Source of the DNA: Nicotiana tabacum
Lineage: Eukaryota > Streptophyta > Magnoliopsida > Solanales > Solanaceae
Reading direction: 5' to 3'
NCBI RefSeq assembly: GCF_000715075.1
Contig: NC_134080.1
Coordinates: 34,638,758 to 34,702,757 of the forward strand
Length of the DNA stretch: 64,000 nt
The notes beneath the pieces were generated by a model. It was not told the origin of the DNA, searched no databases, and was given only the letters and a program-made list of their open reading frames with translations. Positions within the stretch are counted from its first letter, which is position 1. Each line of letters opens with the position of its first letter. The position numbers were made by a program, and so were the translations under genes. Positions 48,979-60,255 of the stretch are shown one piece after another.

Positions 48979-51032
48979 CTAGGGATACATTAAAGCCTTG
49001 AATTTTGGGGCCCGCGAGGCATCGTTCGGCCTTTTCGCGGGCTTTGGTGCCAGGCCTCTTTGCAAGCTTTTTAATTCCTCCATGATCCGGTGGACATAAC
49101 CCATGACTGAGGCAAAAAGGGTATCACGGGGCATTTCCTCACATGTTAGGCATTTCGTGGTGATGTAGTGCCCAATCTCATCGATCCTACCCCTGATTCT
49201 ATCCCTTTCCATACACAGCTGTTCTATTTGTTGATTCTTTAATCCCAATACTTGAGTTTTGTCAACGAGTTGATCTTGGAACCTCTCCATTTGTTTTTCC
49301 ATTCGGGCTATTGAATCATAGCAGCGCTCCCTGTCCGTTCTAGCCTATCGAGTTTGTTTAAAGACCCAATCTCTAAGAGTGGATTTTGTTTCTCTCAATA
49401 TTGCAATGCTCCCTTCATAATCCCTTCTCACTTGCCATAGGTGCTTTTTCTGTGCTGCTGTACCTTTTGCCCATCTGGCCCGCATTCTTGCTATGCTAGC
49501 CTCGGATCTTTCCAAGTCTTTTCGGCTTTCAATGAACTGATTCCTTAACCCTGCTATCAGCCTTTTATCGGACCGGCTTCTCCGTTGGTTGTCAACATCC
49601 ATTTTCATTTTCCGGATTTAAGCTTTGAGGATCTCGCTTTCCCAGGCTAATTTGTTCTTTTCTCCTTCATCGGCAACAACCTGCACCTTGTTCTCAAATT
49701 TCAGATCCTTAGTCTGTTGTTTCAGCTTGCCTATTTCGGCCCGGTATTCCTGCTCTTTGGCCAACCAGTCCCACGGTTCTTGCGATGCCTCAATGAACTT
49801 TTGAATGTGGACTTTTTTGGCTAGTCGTTCTGGCTCATCTCTTACAACATCTCTCTTTTGTACCAGGTGATATAAGCCGGTGAGACTTTATCTCGGGATA
49901 GGTCGCGCACTCCAGTGTTTACCGTTAAATATTGGCATTCATTCCATATAGAACGAACGGCTTCTTCATAAAATTGGCCATGGATACCAACCTCGACTGC
50001 ATAAATACTGAGATCTTCATCTGGGTGTACCACCTGGCACCTCCCTAACTGTCTCATCACCCGGTAAGGCGCATAAGGCTGAATGCCTCGGAGTCCCATT
50101 AAGAGGAAGTAAGGACCCGTGACGGGCATGTATACAATTTCTTCAACAGGAAGCCAACCCAATGTCCACCCTATTTGTGATGTTGTGGTGCTGCGAAGGC
50201 AAGATACCCAGTCTTCAGACCCTTCTGGCAGTTTGAGCCCTGAAACCCTCGTGTTATATCCTTCAATGCAACCTTCGTTTATAGATCTATAGCTCATATA
50301 CTGAGGATGATGACACAAGTGCTCGATCATCCACATTTGCAATAACAAGTTACACCCTTCGAAAAAATCTGCCCCGGCTTTACAGGCTGTGAGAGCTCGG
50401 TATATCTCGGACACTATCATAGGGACCAGCGTGCTTTTGTTGTTGGTAATTAGGACCTTGACAACTCCAGCCACCTTTAAATCAATATTTCTGTCTTTCC
50501 GAGGAAACACCACAATGCCCAAGAATGCCATGAAAGCGAACCGCCTATGTTCATCCCATTTTGTCTGATTCCCTCTGCTGCAAACCCCGCTTTCCAGATC
50601 GTCGAACCCTCCTATATGCCCATACCTCTGGTATATGAACTGCAAAGTAGAAAACCCCCTATCCAATTCAGAGTACGGGACTCCCTTGCTTATCTTTAGC
50701 AGATCCATGAACTTGTGCGAATTGACGGTTCTTGGTGCAATCAGATATTTATGCCTTAGCCCCTCAGTAATGTCCATATATCCTGCTACCTCTTCTAAGG
50801 TTGGGGTGAGTTCAAAATCCGAGAAGTGGAATACGTTGTGGGTCGGGTCCCAAAATGTAACCAAAGCTTTTATGATGTCACATCTGGGTCTGACGTTCAA
50901 CAAAATGGTGAGGCCTCCCAGATGTGATTTGATTTTATCTCGCTCTGACTTTTCCAAATCCTCCCAACACAAGCGCAACTCCTAAGGGATCTTGCTCCTA
51001 ACTGTTACCGGCAAACTTGGACCCGTGCTCAT
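48979..51032 (-). pseudogene. Ogre ORF1 (function unknown), broken
   Basis: The start is most likely the ATG at 51032 (MSTGPSLPVTVRSKIP); a TAG at 50982 follows, then 378 open codons to 49842. A frame change there leads to a charged coiled-coil C-terminal part (49345-49608 and 48979-49302) separated by single stops. The N-terminal part (SHLGGLTILLNVRP, FRDPTHNVFHFSDFELTPTL style) resembles the plant-mobile-domain-like ORF1 of Solanaceae Ogre elements. Its job in the element is not known. It is transcribed ahead of gag. Confidence 0.8.
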
Positions 51033-52081
51033 TCTGCATGTTTGTTTGGGGTGATTAAGACTCATTGGACTCAAAGGAAGAGTTGACACACATTTAAAAC
51101 TCCGGTCTTGTCAATACGGCCCTTCAGCACTTCGAAGAAGATTTAAAGGCTGTGTTTTACCAACCGGGCAAAACCTTAAAAATGACCAACAGTGACTATT
51201 CTCGCAAAAATAGCCTTCCGGCATTTTTTAGGGACATTCGGCTATTTTTACAAGAATGGAATCACCCAACTTATTTACGACGAAAAATTAAAATTTTTGA
51301 CATTTTTTTTGGCTATTTTTGCAAAAGGGGAGGTTGGACCCGATGAGAGTTGCCTACGTATCTCACATCCTGTGAGAATAAAACCTGCGTAGTTCGGGCA
51401 ACGAAAATAAACTAATTCTGAAAACAAGACTTGTTTACTAAAAACACTTTTTTTTATTTTCTCAAAATTTTGACAGAGTTTGCTATTTGGACACTGTTTT
51501 TTTTTTAAGTATTCCAGTATTTTTAGAAGCCGGTCAGCATGCAAGTCTGCAACAAATAAATGCGTAAAATAAACAGGATGCAGCAGGATGGTCTTTTCAT
51601 TTCAGGTTGCTTGTCCTAGACGGACCCAACCCTTGTATTGAGTCCCCTAAGTCAAGTGCACATGATGCAAATAAGCGTTCCTACTAGGGATCCGGCATGA
51701 GGTTTTGTTATACTAGGTTTATCCTGGGTGTTTGTTCTAGACCTGGCTTACCCGAGCGGACAACTCGAGCCGAGGATGGGAGCTGCGTACCGGTAACCAA
51801 AAGATCATCCGGTTTTGCAACTCCTCCGAATCCTCGTTCTATTTTGGGATATGACACTAACAGAAAGAAGTCACGACCAGCGTGCACTCCTCAAGAGAGA
51901 GAAGAGAGGGATTTCGTAGCAGTTTATATATACAGTTCAGATAATATCAAAGCGGTAAAAAGCAACATTTTAGCACATTAGGACAAAACATGTAATAAAA
52001 TCAGATGATAAATAAAGCCAAACATAACAATTTATCTAAGCTCGAATTCTAAACCCTGAACCAGAGATTCTGGGTTCGTTC
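51033..52081 (-). other. Ogre 5' leader
   Basis: About 1.05 kb between the primer site and ORF1 with no credible reading frame. It holds hairpin copy 4 at 51349-51402; the rest shows no recognised feature. Confidence 0.7.
51349..51402 (-). other. Two-stem hairpin element, copy 4
   Basis: Outer CTACG (51354-51358) and CGTAG (51388-51392), extended by GTTGCC and GGCAAC at the edges; inner CTCACA (51362-51367) and TGTGAG (51371-51376), loop TCC. This is the best-paired copy. Confidence 0.72.
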
Positions 52082-52099
52082 CCCAGTAGAGTCGCCAGA
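52082..52099 (-). promoter_or_regulatory. Primer binding site of the Ogre element (tRNA-Arg type)
   Basis: Minus strand TGGCGACTCTACTGGGG, two to three bases after the 5' LTR end. This matches the style of primer sites reported for Tat/Ogre elements. The exact tRNA was not checked. Confidence 0.75.
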
Positions 52100-52101
52100 G
52101 C

Positions 52102-55100
52102 TGTCACACCTCCTTTTTCGCCCGCACCACCCACAACAGAGACGCGGAAGGGAGTTTATTCCAATTAAAGGACAATCGAAACGGGATTTATTTCTTTATT
52201 TCAGAGTCGCCACTTGGGAGATTTATGGTGTCCCAAGTCACCGGTTGAATCCCGAATCGAGGAAAAGAATGACTCTGTTTAACAGTCTGCGTACCAGAAA
52301 TCCGGATAAGGAATTTTGTTAACCCCGGAGAAGGTGTTAGGCATTCCCGAGTTCCGTGGTTCTAGCTCGGTCGCTCAACTGTCATATTCGGCTTGATTAT
52401 CTGATATAATACATGTTGAATATATGTGCGAATTTTAACTTTTAACCGCTTTTATCATTATTATTATTATTTTATTTATTGAGAATTGCAACTTTGTGAA
52501 AATATATCTTGAACCACGTCACCATCAATGTACCCGTGGTCGTCGACACACTTCGACTCCGTTGAGATTTGGATTTGGGTCACATAAATGTGCACCCGAG
52601 TATAGGAAAATAACATTATTAAATACGCACCTAAAGACTAACGTGTTGTTATTATTTTTTGGTAGGGCCGTGAAATTTGCTAAACGGCCCGTCCCGGAAT
52701 CTAAGTACTTTTAAATAAATAATTATTGAGGGCCCCGCAATTTTTGTATTTATTTTTGGCGAAGCACGCCTCCTTTATTTTATGGATATCTTAAAATGAC
52801 TACATTTCTATTAAATTCGTCTCTAAAATAAAAGAGAAAAAATCCTAATTAATTACATGCTTAAAAAAAGCGTAACATATTAAATGCTAGGTTAAGACAA
52901 ATGTTAACGGAAAGGAATATTACTAAAAATTAAAATTATAAATACAATATGGAATCGTTAAATAATATATTCAAAAGAAACTAATTATCCCATAACCAGA
53001 TTAAACTCGCATTGTTAGATGACTTGAACCGTTGAAATTAATTATTTACAACTATTGGAAATTAGAATCAATCTTAATTACTAATGCGTATTTCAAAAAT
53101 TTATTAAATTTAACATTAACTCGTCTTGTTTGAACTCAAATCATGCCATAATGCCTAATTCGCGAAATTAATTTAAATTCATGCTTTAACTAAATTTAGC
53201 TACATGTTTACGATTAACTTAATGTTGACAATATTAAAACCTTCATAGCTAGTGAACTTAATCAGTTTTGCCAAGCCGATTCACTAAAGACCAACTCATG
53301 TTATTTTCCTCTTATTCCAATTATTAAACAGTTTGACAGTAATGAGCATGCATAAATATATACTACCTAATATTCAAGTTAAATCAAAGTATTATTTAAT
53401 ACATCACTACAAGATGTCTGGTTATGCAAAGCGACAGAAATTTACAGAATAATAATACATAAAATAGCCTAAATACAATTAGTAAAAGAAACAAAGAAAA
53501 AGCTAAATTAAAACTTTAAAGTTCCATTCTTCATATGTATTCATACTTTCACATTTCAGCTTACAATATGCCAAAGTTACAGTTGTGTACCTGGTATTGT
53601 CAATACAAGAAGAAGAAAGTCAGCAAAGTAGCATGTAACACAACAACAACAACAATAACCAACAATAACCAACAAACGGAACACCCAGTGACAGATTTGA
53701 AAACCAAATAAAATCCAGCAATAACCAGTGAAGTAGTAGCAAATAACCAATCAAACTCAAGGAACAAACCACATGAAAATCCAGAAACACCAACAATAAT
53801 CAACGGGCAAAAACAAAGTGACCTTCTTTTTTTAAAAGAAAAAAAAATTGAAAGACCAGTTAATGTTTAACCTTAATTCTCTCTTAATGTTCAGAAAATT
53901 CTTTATTTTAAACTCTCTTCAAATTTGAATCCCCAAAAATCTTTTAATATTTTCGAATTTTTTCTCTCTATTTTCAGCTAATTCTCCTCTCCTAATTCTG
54001 TCCAAGTCTGCTCTATTTATGTCTCATCACAGACCCCTTAATCAATTAATCAAATAATAAAACCATCCATTTTCTCTTACCAAATACACTACTACATAAA
54101 AAATGCAATTATTATTTATTTAATCAACTTTTCTTGAGCCCCATAATCCTACTATGTCTTGTTCCCCATTATTGATTAAACAAATGCATTATTCCCCACT
54201 ACCATATGTCTTGTCCCCCACTATATTATTTTAATACCTTATTTTAATTTAATTAGCTTAGTGGACAGAGCACTCAAAATAAATAATTGTTCAAATTTTC
54301 AATTCCAAAAATACCCCTCTGAAATTGCTGAAATTACCATTTTACCCCTGAAAATACTGCAATTTACCAATCTACCTCATCAGGTATAACCAATTCACCT
54401 AATCAACTCTAACCAAAATACAACAGCTATAACCAATTCCTAATCAAATTCAATCAACAAATTCAAACTAAATGATGAACAACAAAGAAACAACTAGAAT
54501 TATTTTGACTGAACAATATTTTTTAACAACAAACCTACTTTCAGATTCAACAACAATAACAAACAAGTATATTCAAATCATTGAATTCAAATTCAAATTA
54601 AACTTAAATAAAACAAATAAATAGATTCAAATCACTAAACTCAATAATCAATTGATCTTCAAATTAAATCCAACAACATTACAACAAAGATGAATGATTC
54701 AAACTAAATCAAAAAACTAAAAACCAAAACATAAACTCACATTAAATCACTGGATTAAAAACGAACTTCAAACAAAAAATGAACACGAATTAAATCTAAA
54801 TTAAACAACAAAGATGAATGATTCAAATGATTAAACTAACACCCTTCTATATTAAAACTAAACAAAAACAAATGAATGGAAACAAACCGAAGAAATAATC
54901 AAGAAATGAAAAACAACGAACAAGAAAAGAATCAAACATATACTGATTTTAAATCCGAGAATATCAAACAAAATACGGACAGAAATGAAACTTAAACCAA
55001 CTAACCGGAAATGAACAACGACGAACTCGAACGGAAACAAATCTTCCCGAAACTTTTTGTATGTTTTCCGGTTGATTTCAGGCGATGAAGCTGGACGACG

Positions 55101-56363
55101 AAGACGAACAAGAACTCGACCACGAAGACGACGATGAAGCAGCATGAGGCTGGTCGAGCTGCTGGTCGTTTGGGACGAGGAGATGGAGCAGCAACAATGA
55201 AGAAGAAGAAACAGCAGGTGAAGCTCATGGAGCTTGACGATGGTTTGAGCATGACGTGGTCATTCACTGCTGCGTGAGGCTGGTCGAGCTGTTGGTTGTT
55301 GTGGTCGTGAGGACGTGAGCTGGGTATGTGCGATGAAGAAGACGAAGCTCAGGCGTGGTTGTGAGGACGTGAGCTATGTGTGTGGTCGACGGGAATGGAG
55401 GTGAAGAAGATGAGAAGGGTCGTTTGGTTGGTGTATTGGTTGCTGCTGTGATGGTCGTTCATGGCTGGAGCTTCGCGACTGGAGGGTCATTGGTTTTAGA
55501 AGACGAAGCAGCGAGGGTGGTCGACGAGGCAACAACAGTGGTCATGGTGGAGCTGGAAGGAGGGCAGCCATGGATGCTGGACGAAGAAGAAGAAACAGCG
55601 AGGGTGGTCGACGAGGCAGCAACAATGGTCATGGTGGTTCGGATGGAGTGAGGGAGATGGTCGTGGTGGAGCTGGAAGGAGGGCAGCCATGGCAGTCGAG
55701 GGGGATGGGGTGTTGCGAAGAAGAAGAGAGGGGGGGGGCGGGTAGCTTTTAGGTTTTGTTTTAGGGTTTTTTCAAAACAAATGTCCAAATGGAAGAAAGG
55801 GTGGGGTTGTTTGCTTGGGGTTATGGGGCGGACCAGGTCGGGTCGACCCGGTAGGAGTTTATTTGGTTTGGGCCTAGTTGATTTAAATTAAAAGGTGGCC
55901 CAATCCGATTTTCTTCCTCTTTTATTGCTTCTTTTTTCTTCTTTTATTTTTTCTTAAACTGAAACTAAATTCTAAAAATCCTAAATTATCATATAGAACT
56001 AAATTAATTTATAAAAGCGCAAATTAACTCCCAATAACAATTAACACACAATTAAATAACAATTACGATAAAATCACACAATTTGGACATTAAATGCTAA
56101 AAATGCAACGTACATTATTTTTATGATTTTTTCTTTCTTGTAAAAAAACTTAATTACTTCTAATTGTAGAATTAAATCCTAAATGCAAATGCGACATATT
56201 TTTGTATTTTTTTATTAATTTCACAAATAAACATGCATGGACAAAATTCAAATAATTATCAAAAATGCCACGAAATTCTCAAAATTGCACACAAAAGGAA
56301 AATTGTTTTATTTTGAATATTTTGGGAGTAATTCTCTCATAGGAAAAAAATCACGTGCTTACA
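52102..56363 (-). repeat. 5' LTR of the Ogre element (4.26 kb)
   Basis: Pair of 33503-37771, same termini and same purine-rich block. A TATA-like CATAAATAGAG lies at about 54009-54020 on the minus strand. Transcription of the element would start in this copy. Confidence 0.95.
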
Positions 56364-56368
56364 ATAAG

Positions 56369-57979
56369 TTCATTATAGGAGATCCACAAGAGGGAATAAC
56401 TATACGGAGATCTCAAAAGAACAAATCTCATGTAGCTCTCATTTCTCAAATTGAGCCCAAGAAAGTGGATGAAGCTTTAAAGGATTCTCATTGGATTGAT
56501 GCTATGAAAGAAGAATTAGAACAGTTTGAGAGAAACAAAGTCTGGGAACTTGTTCCAAAGCCTCAAAATTCATCTGTCGTTGGAACTAAGCGGGTTTTCA
56601 GAAATAAAGTTAATGAATCAGGTCAAGTTGTTCGGAATAAAGCAAGACTGGTGGCTCAAGTTTACTCTCAACAGGAAGGAATCGACTATGATGAAACCTT
56701 TGCACCTGTAGCAAGACTTGAATCCATCCGAATTCTACTTACTTTCGCTGCTCACAAAGGATTCAAATTGTTTCAAATGGATATTAAAAGTGCGTTCCTA
56801 AATGGTTATATCTCTGAAGAAGTATACGTGAAGTAACCTCCTTGCTTTGCAAATGCAAATTTTCCAAACCATGTATACAAGCTGACTAAAGCCCTGTACG
56901 ATCTTAAACAAGCTCTACGAGCATGGTATGAAAGGTTGAGCTCTTTTCTTCTAAGTCAAGGTTTCAAACGAGGTAACATCGATACAACTTTTTTTTATTA
57001 AGCAATCCAATTAAGGTAATCTTATTACTCAAATTTATGTAGATGACATTATCTTTGGTAGCTCTAACTTAGTTCTTTATCAAGAATTTGCACTTTCCAT
57101 GAAAGGTGAATTTGAAATGAGCATGATGGGAGAACTGAAATTCTTCCTTGGACTTCAAATCAAGCAATCCCCTAAAGGAGTTTTCATAAGCCAAACCAAG
57201 TATACCAAGGAGCTCATTAAGAAATTTGGGATGGAAAATGCTAAAGTTATTAGCACTCCAATGAGTCCAACTACCGTGCTAGATGAAGACAACAATCGAA
57301 AAAGAGTTGATCAAACCATGTATAGAGGAATGATTGGATCTCTACTTTACTTAACTGCCAGTCGACCAGATATTATGTTTAGTGTTTGTAAATGTACTAA
57401 ATTTCAGTCGGCTCCTAAGGAATCCCATCTTACCACATGGAAACACATTATTAGATATTTAATTGGTACTCCTAAGTTCCGAATATGGTATGATCACTCT
57501 AACAATTTCTCTTTGAGAGGCTTTTCAGATGCTGATTTTGCAGGAGACAAGATTGATAGGAAGAGCACCAGTGGGACATGTCAATTGCTAGGAAATGCAT
57601 TAGTATCTGGCATAGCAAGAAACAAAATTGTGTTGCACTATCAACTACTAAAGCAGAATACCTAGCTGTTGGAAGCTGCAGTACATAAGTCCTATGGATC
57701 ATGCACCAACTTCTTGATTATGACTTATCTCTTACTTCTACTCCTATTTTTTGTGACAATACTAGTGCTATCTGCTTATCTAAAAATTTTGCGCATCATT
57801 CTAGAGCAAAGCGTATAGAAACTAAACATCATTTTATCCATGATCACGTAGCAAAAAGTGATATTACTTTAGAATTCATTAGTATTGATTCTCAACTTGC
57901 TGATATTTTTATAAAACCGCTTTTGGAAGAAAGATTCTGCACTCTTCGAAAAAAGATTGGCATTGTGCCAAATTTGTAA
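56369..57979 (+). pseudogene. copia reverse transcriptase and RNase H
   Basis: After the Ogre the copia frame resumes with [10 protein letters not shown] and [22 protein letters not shown], the start of RT. The palm motifs [12 protein letters not shown] and IYVDDIIFGS (near 57035) are intact. Stops at 56834 and around 57000 and frame changes break the frame. RNase H follows with GFSDADFAGD and the ending FCDNTSAICLSKNFAHHSRAK to the stop at 57979. Confidence 0.9.
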
Positions 57980-58239
57980 ATCAAATATTTCCTTAAGTGT
58001 TCAAATCATTTTACACGATTTCAGAATATTTTATTTCCTTAATTATATATGTTCTAATTAATTTTCTGTGGAAGTGCAATTATTACATGTACCGCCGATC
58101 AGTCACTTCTGAACCATCACTTCCGTCTGCACTTAACCCTTCCAGTTACCAAGATTCCTCTTCACTCCTCTTCACTCCTCGATAAAAACTCTCCATCTCC
58201 AACACTTCTCTCATTCACTACCAACCAACTCCTCTCACT

Positions 58240-59600
58240 ATGGTCAAAATAAATCCCTACTAGACGCAGTTGAAAGTTTAAAAAACTTCTCAACACTGAA
58301 GAACTTGTGGATGTGGAGTCATCCATTGATTCAGATTTTCTTAGAACTAATAACAATAGCACTGCCTCATCTGAAAATCATCCTATCAGCTAGAAAAAGG
58401 CCGACAAGAGGCCCATGGAGCAAACCCCTAAAAAGGTTGCATGCAAGAAGGGCAAGGTTGAACGTTTGGAGTTTGGTCCTGAAGACAAGCTAATATTTTA
58501 TGGCCCTAGTGAAAAGGCAAGGTTTGAGTCCTACAAGTCAAAATCCATGGCTTATGGACACTCTATAAGTCTTTCTATTATGAAAAGCCTTCATTATGAT
58601 GTGACTGCAATTTTCGATTTTCAGCACCTTCCCTTTATTTGACACTCTTGAAAATACTGTGTATGAAGAACCTGTGCGAATGTTTTATGAAATATGTTTG
58701 TGAATGATAAAGATGATTTGGAATCTATGATTTTAGGGACTAGAATTGTTTTGGACTCCTACCAATTTGAAAGATCTTTTCCGCCAAGTTTAATGGGTAT
58801 GCTGTGTTTGTCCAAAATTCTTCGCCCAAAAACTTTGAAGTGTCCTTTGATGAAGCAAAAAGTTTTCTATCTGATAACCCCCTGACATTGGCCCCAAAAA
58901 TCTTAAGTTTGAACACCGTATCTTAGACCATATGGTTGCCACCACTCTTCTTCCCAGATCTGGGTCCCTCAGTTCCTTGTCTACTAGAGATATTTTTATC
59001 CTCTATTGTCTCGTTAATAGTAATCGTGTAGACTGGTTTGTGTGGATTCGTCAATAAATGCTTGAAAGTATAAGGGATATTTCTTCTGCTGCTGCATGTC
59101 TGCCCTATGGTCTTCTTATCTCTCATATTCTGGAAGTTATGAAAGTAGACTTGACACCTTTTTCATCCAAGCACATCTCCAGTACCTATAATAAGACTGC
59201 TTTTTCTATGATGGGGTACACTCTGGGTAATGATGGATGGGTTAAGCGAGCCAAGGTTTAAAGTGCTCCAACTCCTGTTGATATCCCGATTGATCAACCA
59301 GCTTTTCAGTCGACTACCTCCCTGAATCTTCAACAAATTCAACATTATCTTGATGGAGTCAAACTACTGCTTGTAGAGATGAAAGAATAGATAGATAAGA
59401 TCAAGGATGTCAGGAAGGAGACAGGTACATATGTGGCCAAGCTTCGGATTGAAATAGGAACTACAAGGAGACAAGGAACCAAGGCTTTCAATTCCATGAG
59501 TGAAAAGATGGACAAACTCGTCAAGGATGTTGAGAATTCGTATGACTCCTTCTGCACCAAAGTGATCAACACCCTCAAATACTTTATGGGACAAAGTTAA
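58240..59600 (+). pseudogene. copia extra ORF after pol (env-like region of SIRE type), decayed
   Basis: An ATG at 58240 begins a broken frame in the sense orientation that can be followed in pieces to a stop at 59598. Readable parts include KLIFYGPSEKARFESYKSK (about 58480) and a heptad-like C-terminal stretch ending LKYFMGQS. SIRE/Maximus elements have an extra ORF in this position, often called env-like; its function has not been proven. The link rests on position and on the coiled-coil end, not on clear similarity. Many stops and frame changes. Confidence 0.55.
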
Positions 59601-59968
59601 TTTCTATGGTTGTGCTATTATGACAAAAAATTTCCTTTTACATTTGTTTTCTTGTTGGTGGTTGCTTTTAAACAATTTTTTTGAACTGTACTAACTAAGC
59701 CTCTACTGAAGGCTCTACTGCTCTAACCACCTTATCAATATGTGCATTATGTTCTATTTTGCTATTTTTATGTCTCTTTCCTTTTTGATTAATGTCAAAG
59801 GGGGAGAAAAATGTGAGTAAACAACTAGCTCAGGGAATATAGGAACAACATAATCGCAAGGGAAGCATCAGCTCAGAGGGAGCAACTAGCTCAGGGGGAG
59901 CAACTCCTTAAAAGGGAAGTATCTTAATTTACTTTACTTTGTTTACTTCTTCTTGATTGTCTTCATCA
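59601..59968 (+). other. copia 3' untranslated region
   Basis: Contains a second polypurine-like word CAAAGGGGGAGAAA (59795) and repeated AACTAGCTCAGGG words (59822-59905). No reading frame. Confidence 0.7.
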
Positions 59969-59981
59969 GAAAGGGGGAGAT
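59969..59981 (+). promoter_or_regulatory. Polypurine tract of the copia element
   Basis: GAAAGGGGGAGAT directly before the LTR start TGATAGG. Confidence 0.85.
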
Positions 59982-60220
59982 TGATAGGTTTAAGTTTAAG
60001 TTTCAATGATGACAATATTTTCTTATGTTATATTTATAGGACAAACAAAAAGGAAAGAATGAAGATGCTCAACAAGATTGCTACTGGATTCAAAATAGCA
60101 AGTAAGGAAAGAATGAAGATGTTGTTACTACATTAATGATCAATCAAAAGAAGCAAATTGACTCGTCCTCAATCAAGGGAACTCGGATTGCCAATCATGG
60201 ATCCTCTAATTAAAGAGATC
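59982..60220 (+). repeat. Truncated 3' LTR of the copia element
   Basis: Matches the first part of the 5' LTR (26991 onward) to GAGATC at 60220, then similarity stops abruptly. About 600 bp of the LTR are missing. Confidence 0.88.
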
Positions 60221-60232
60221 TACACCGTTAGT

Positions 60233-60249
60233 TTCCCAGCAACGACGCA
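60233..60249 (-). promoter_or_regulatory. Athila-type primer-site-like sequence
   Basis: Minus strand TGCGTCGTTGCTGGGAA, a slightly changed form of the tRNA-Asp-type primer site of Athila elements. It lies on the far side of an LTR that already has a polypurine tract on its other side. Confidence 0.6.
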
Positions 60250-60255
60250 AAAATT

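Larger units (their letters stand above)
33503..56363 (-). mobile_element. Ogre-type Ty3/gypsy (Tat lineage) retrotransposon, 22.9 kb, full length
   Basis: LTRs are 33503-37771 (3') and 52102-56363 (5'), start TGTAAGCACGTGA and end AGGTGTGACA on the minus strand. The target duplication ATAAG is perfect (33498-33502, 56364-56368) and its removal rejoins the copia pol. Order on the minus strand: primer site, ORF1, gag-pro, predicted intron, RT, RNase H, second (archaeal-type) RNase H, integrase, 3.5 kb repeat-rich region, polypurine tract. Size, 4.3 kb LTRs, an ORF before gag, an intron between pro and RT, and two RNase H domains are the marks of Ogre elements. Nonsense codons make it non-autonomous. 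Confidence 0.93.
26991..60220 (+). mobile_element. Ty1/copia retrotransposon (SIRE-like), split by hAT and Ogre insertions
   Basis: 5' LTR 26991-27840, iMet primer site 27843, gag, protease, integrase, reverse transcriptase, RNase H, an extra ORF region, polypurine tract 59969-59981 and a truncated 3' LTR 59982-60220. Taking out the hAT (27923-30318) and Ogre (33503-56363) with one copy of each target duplication leaves about 8.0 kb. The extra region between RNase H and the polypurine tract resembles that of SIRE/Maximus-type elements, an inference. The coding regions carry many stops and frameshifts. Confidence 0.88.

Noticed and set aside
33503..56363. Apparent conflict between similar LTRs and eight or more nonsense codons in the Ogre, hinting at mobilisation of a dead copy.
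   Set aside because: The LTRs do differ by a few per cent by eye. That amount of decay, mostly C-to-T changes, could create this number of stops after insertion, so no special explanation is needed.
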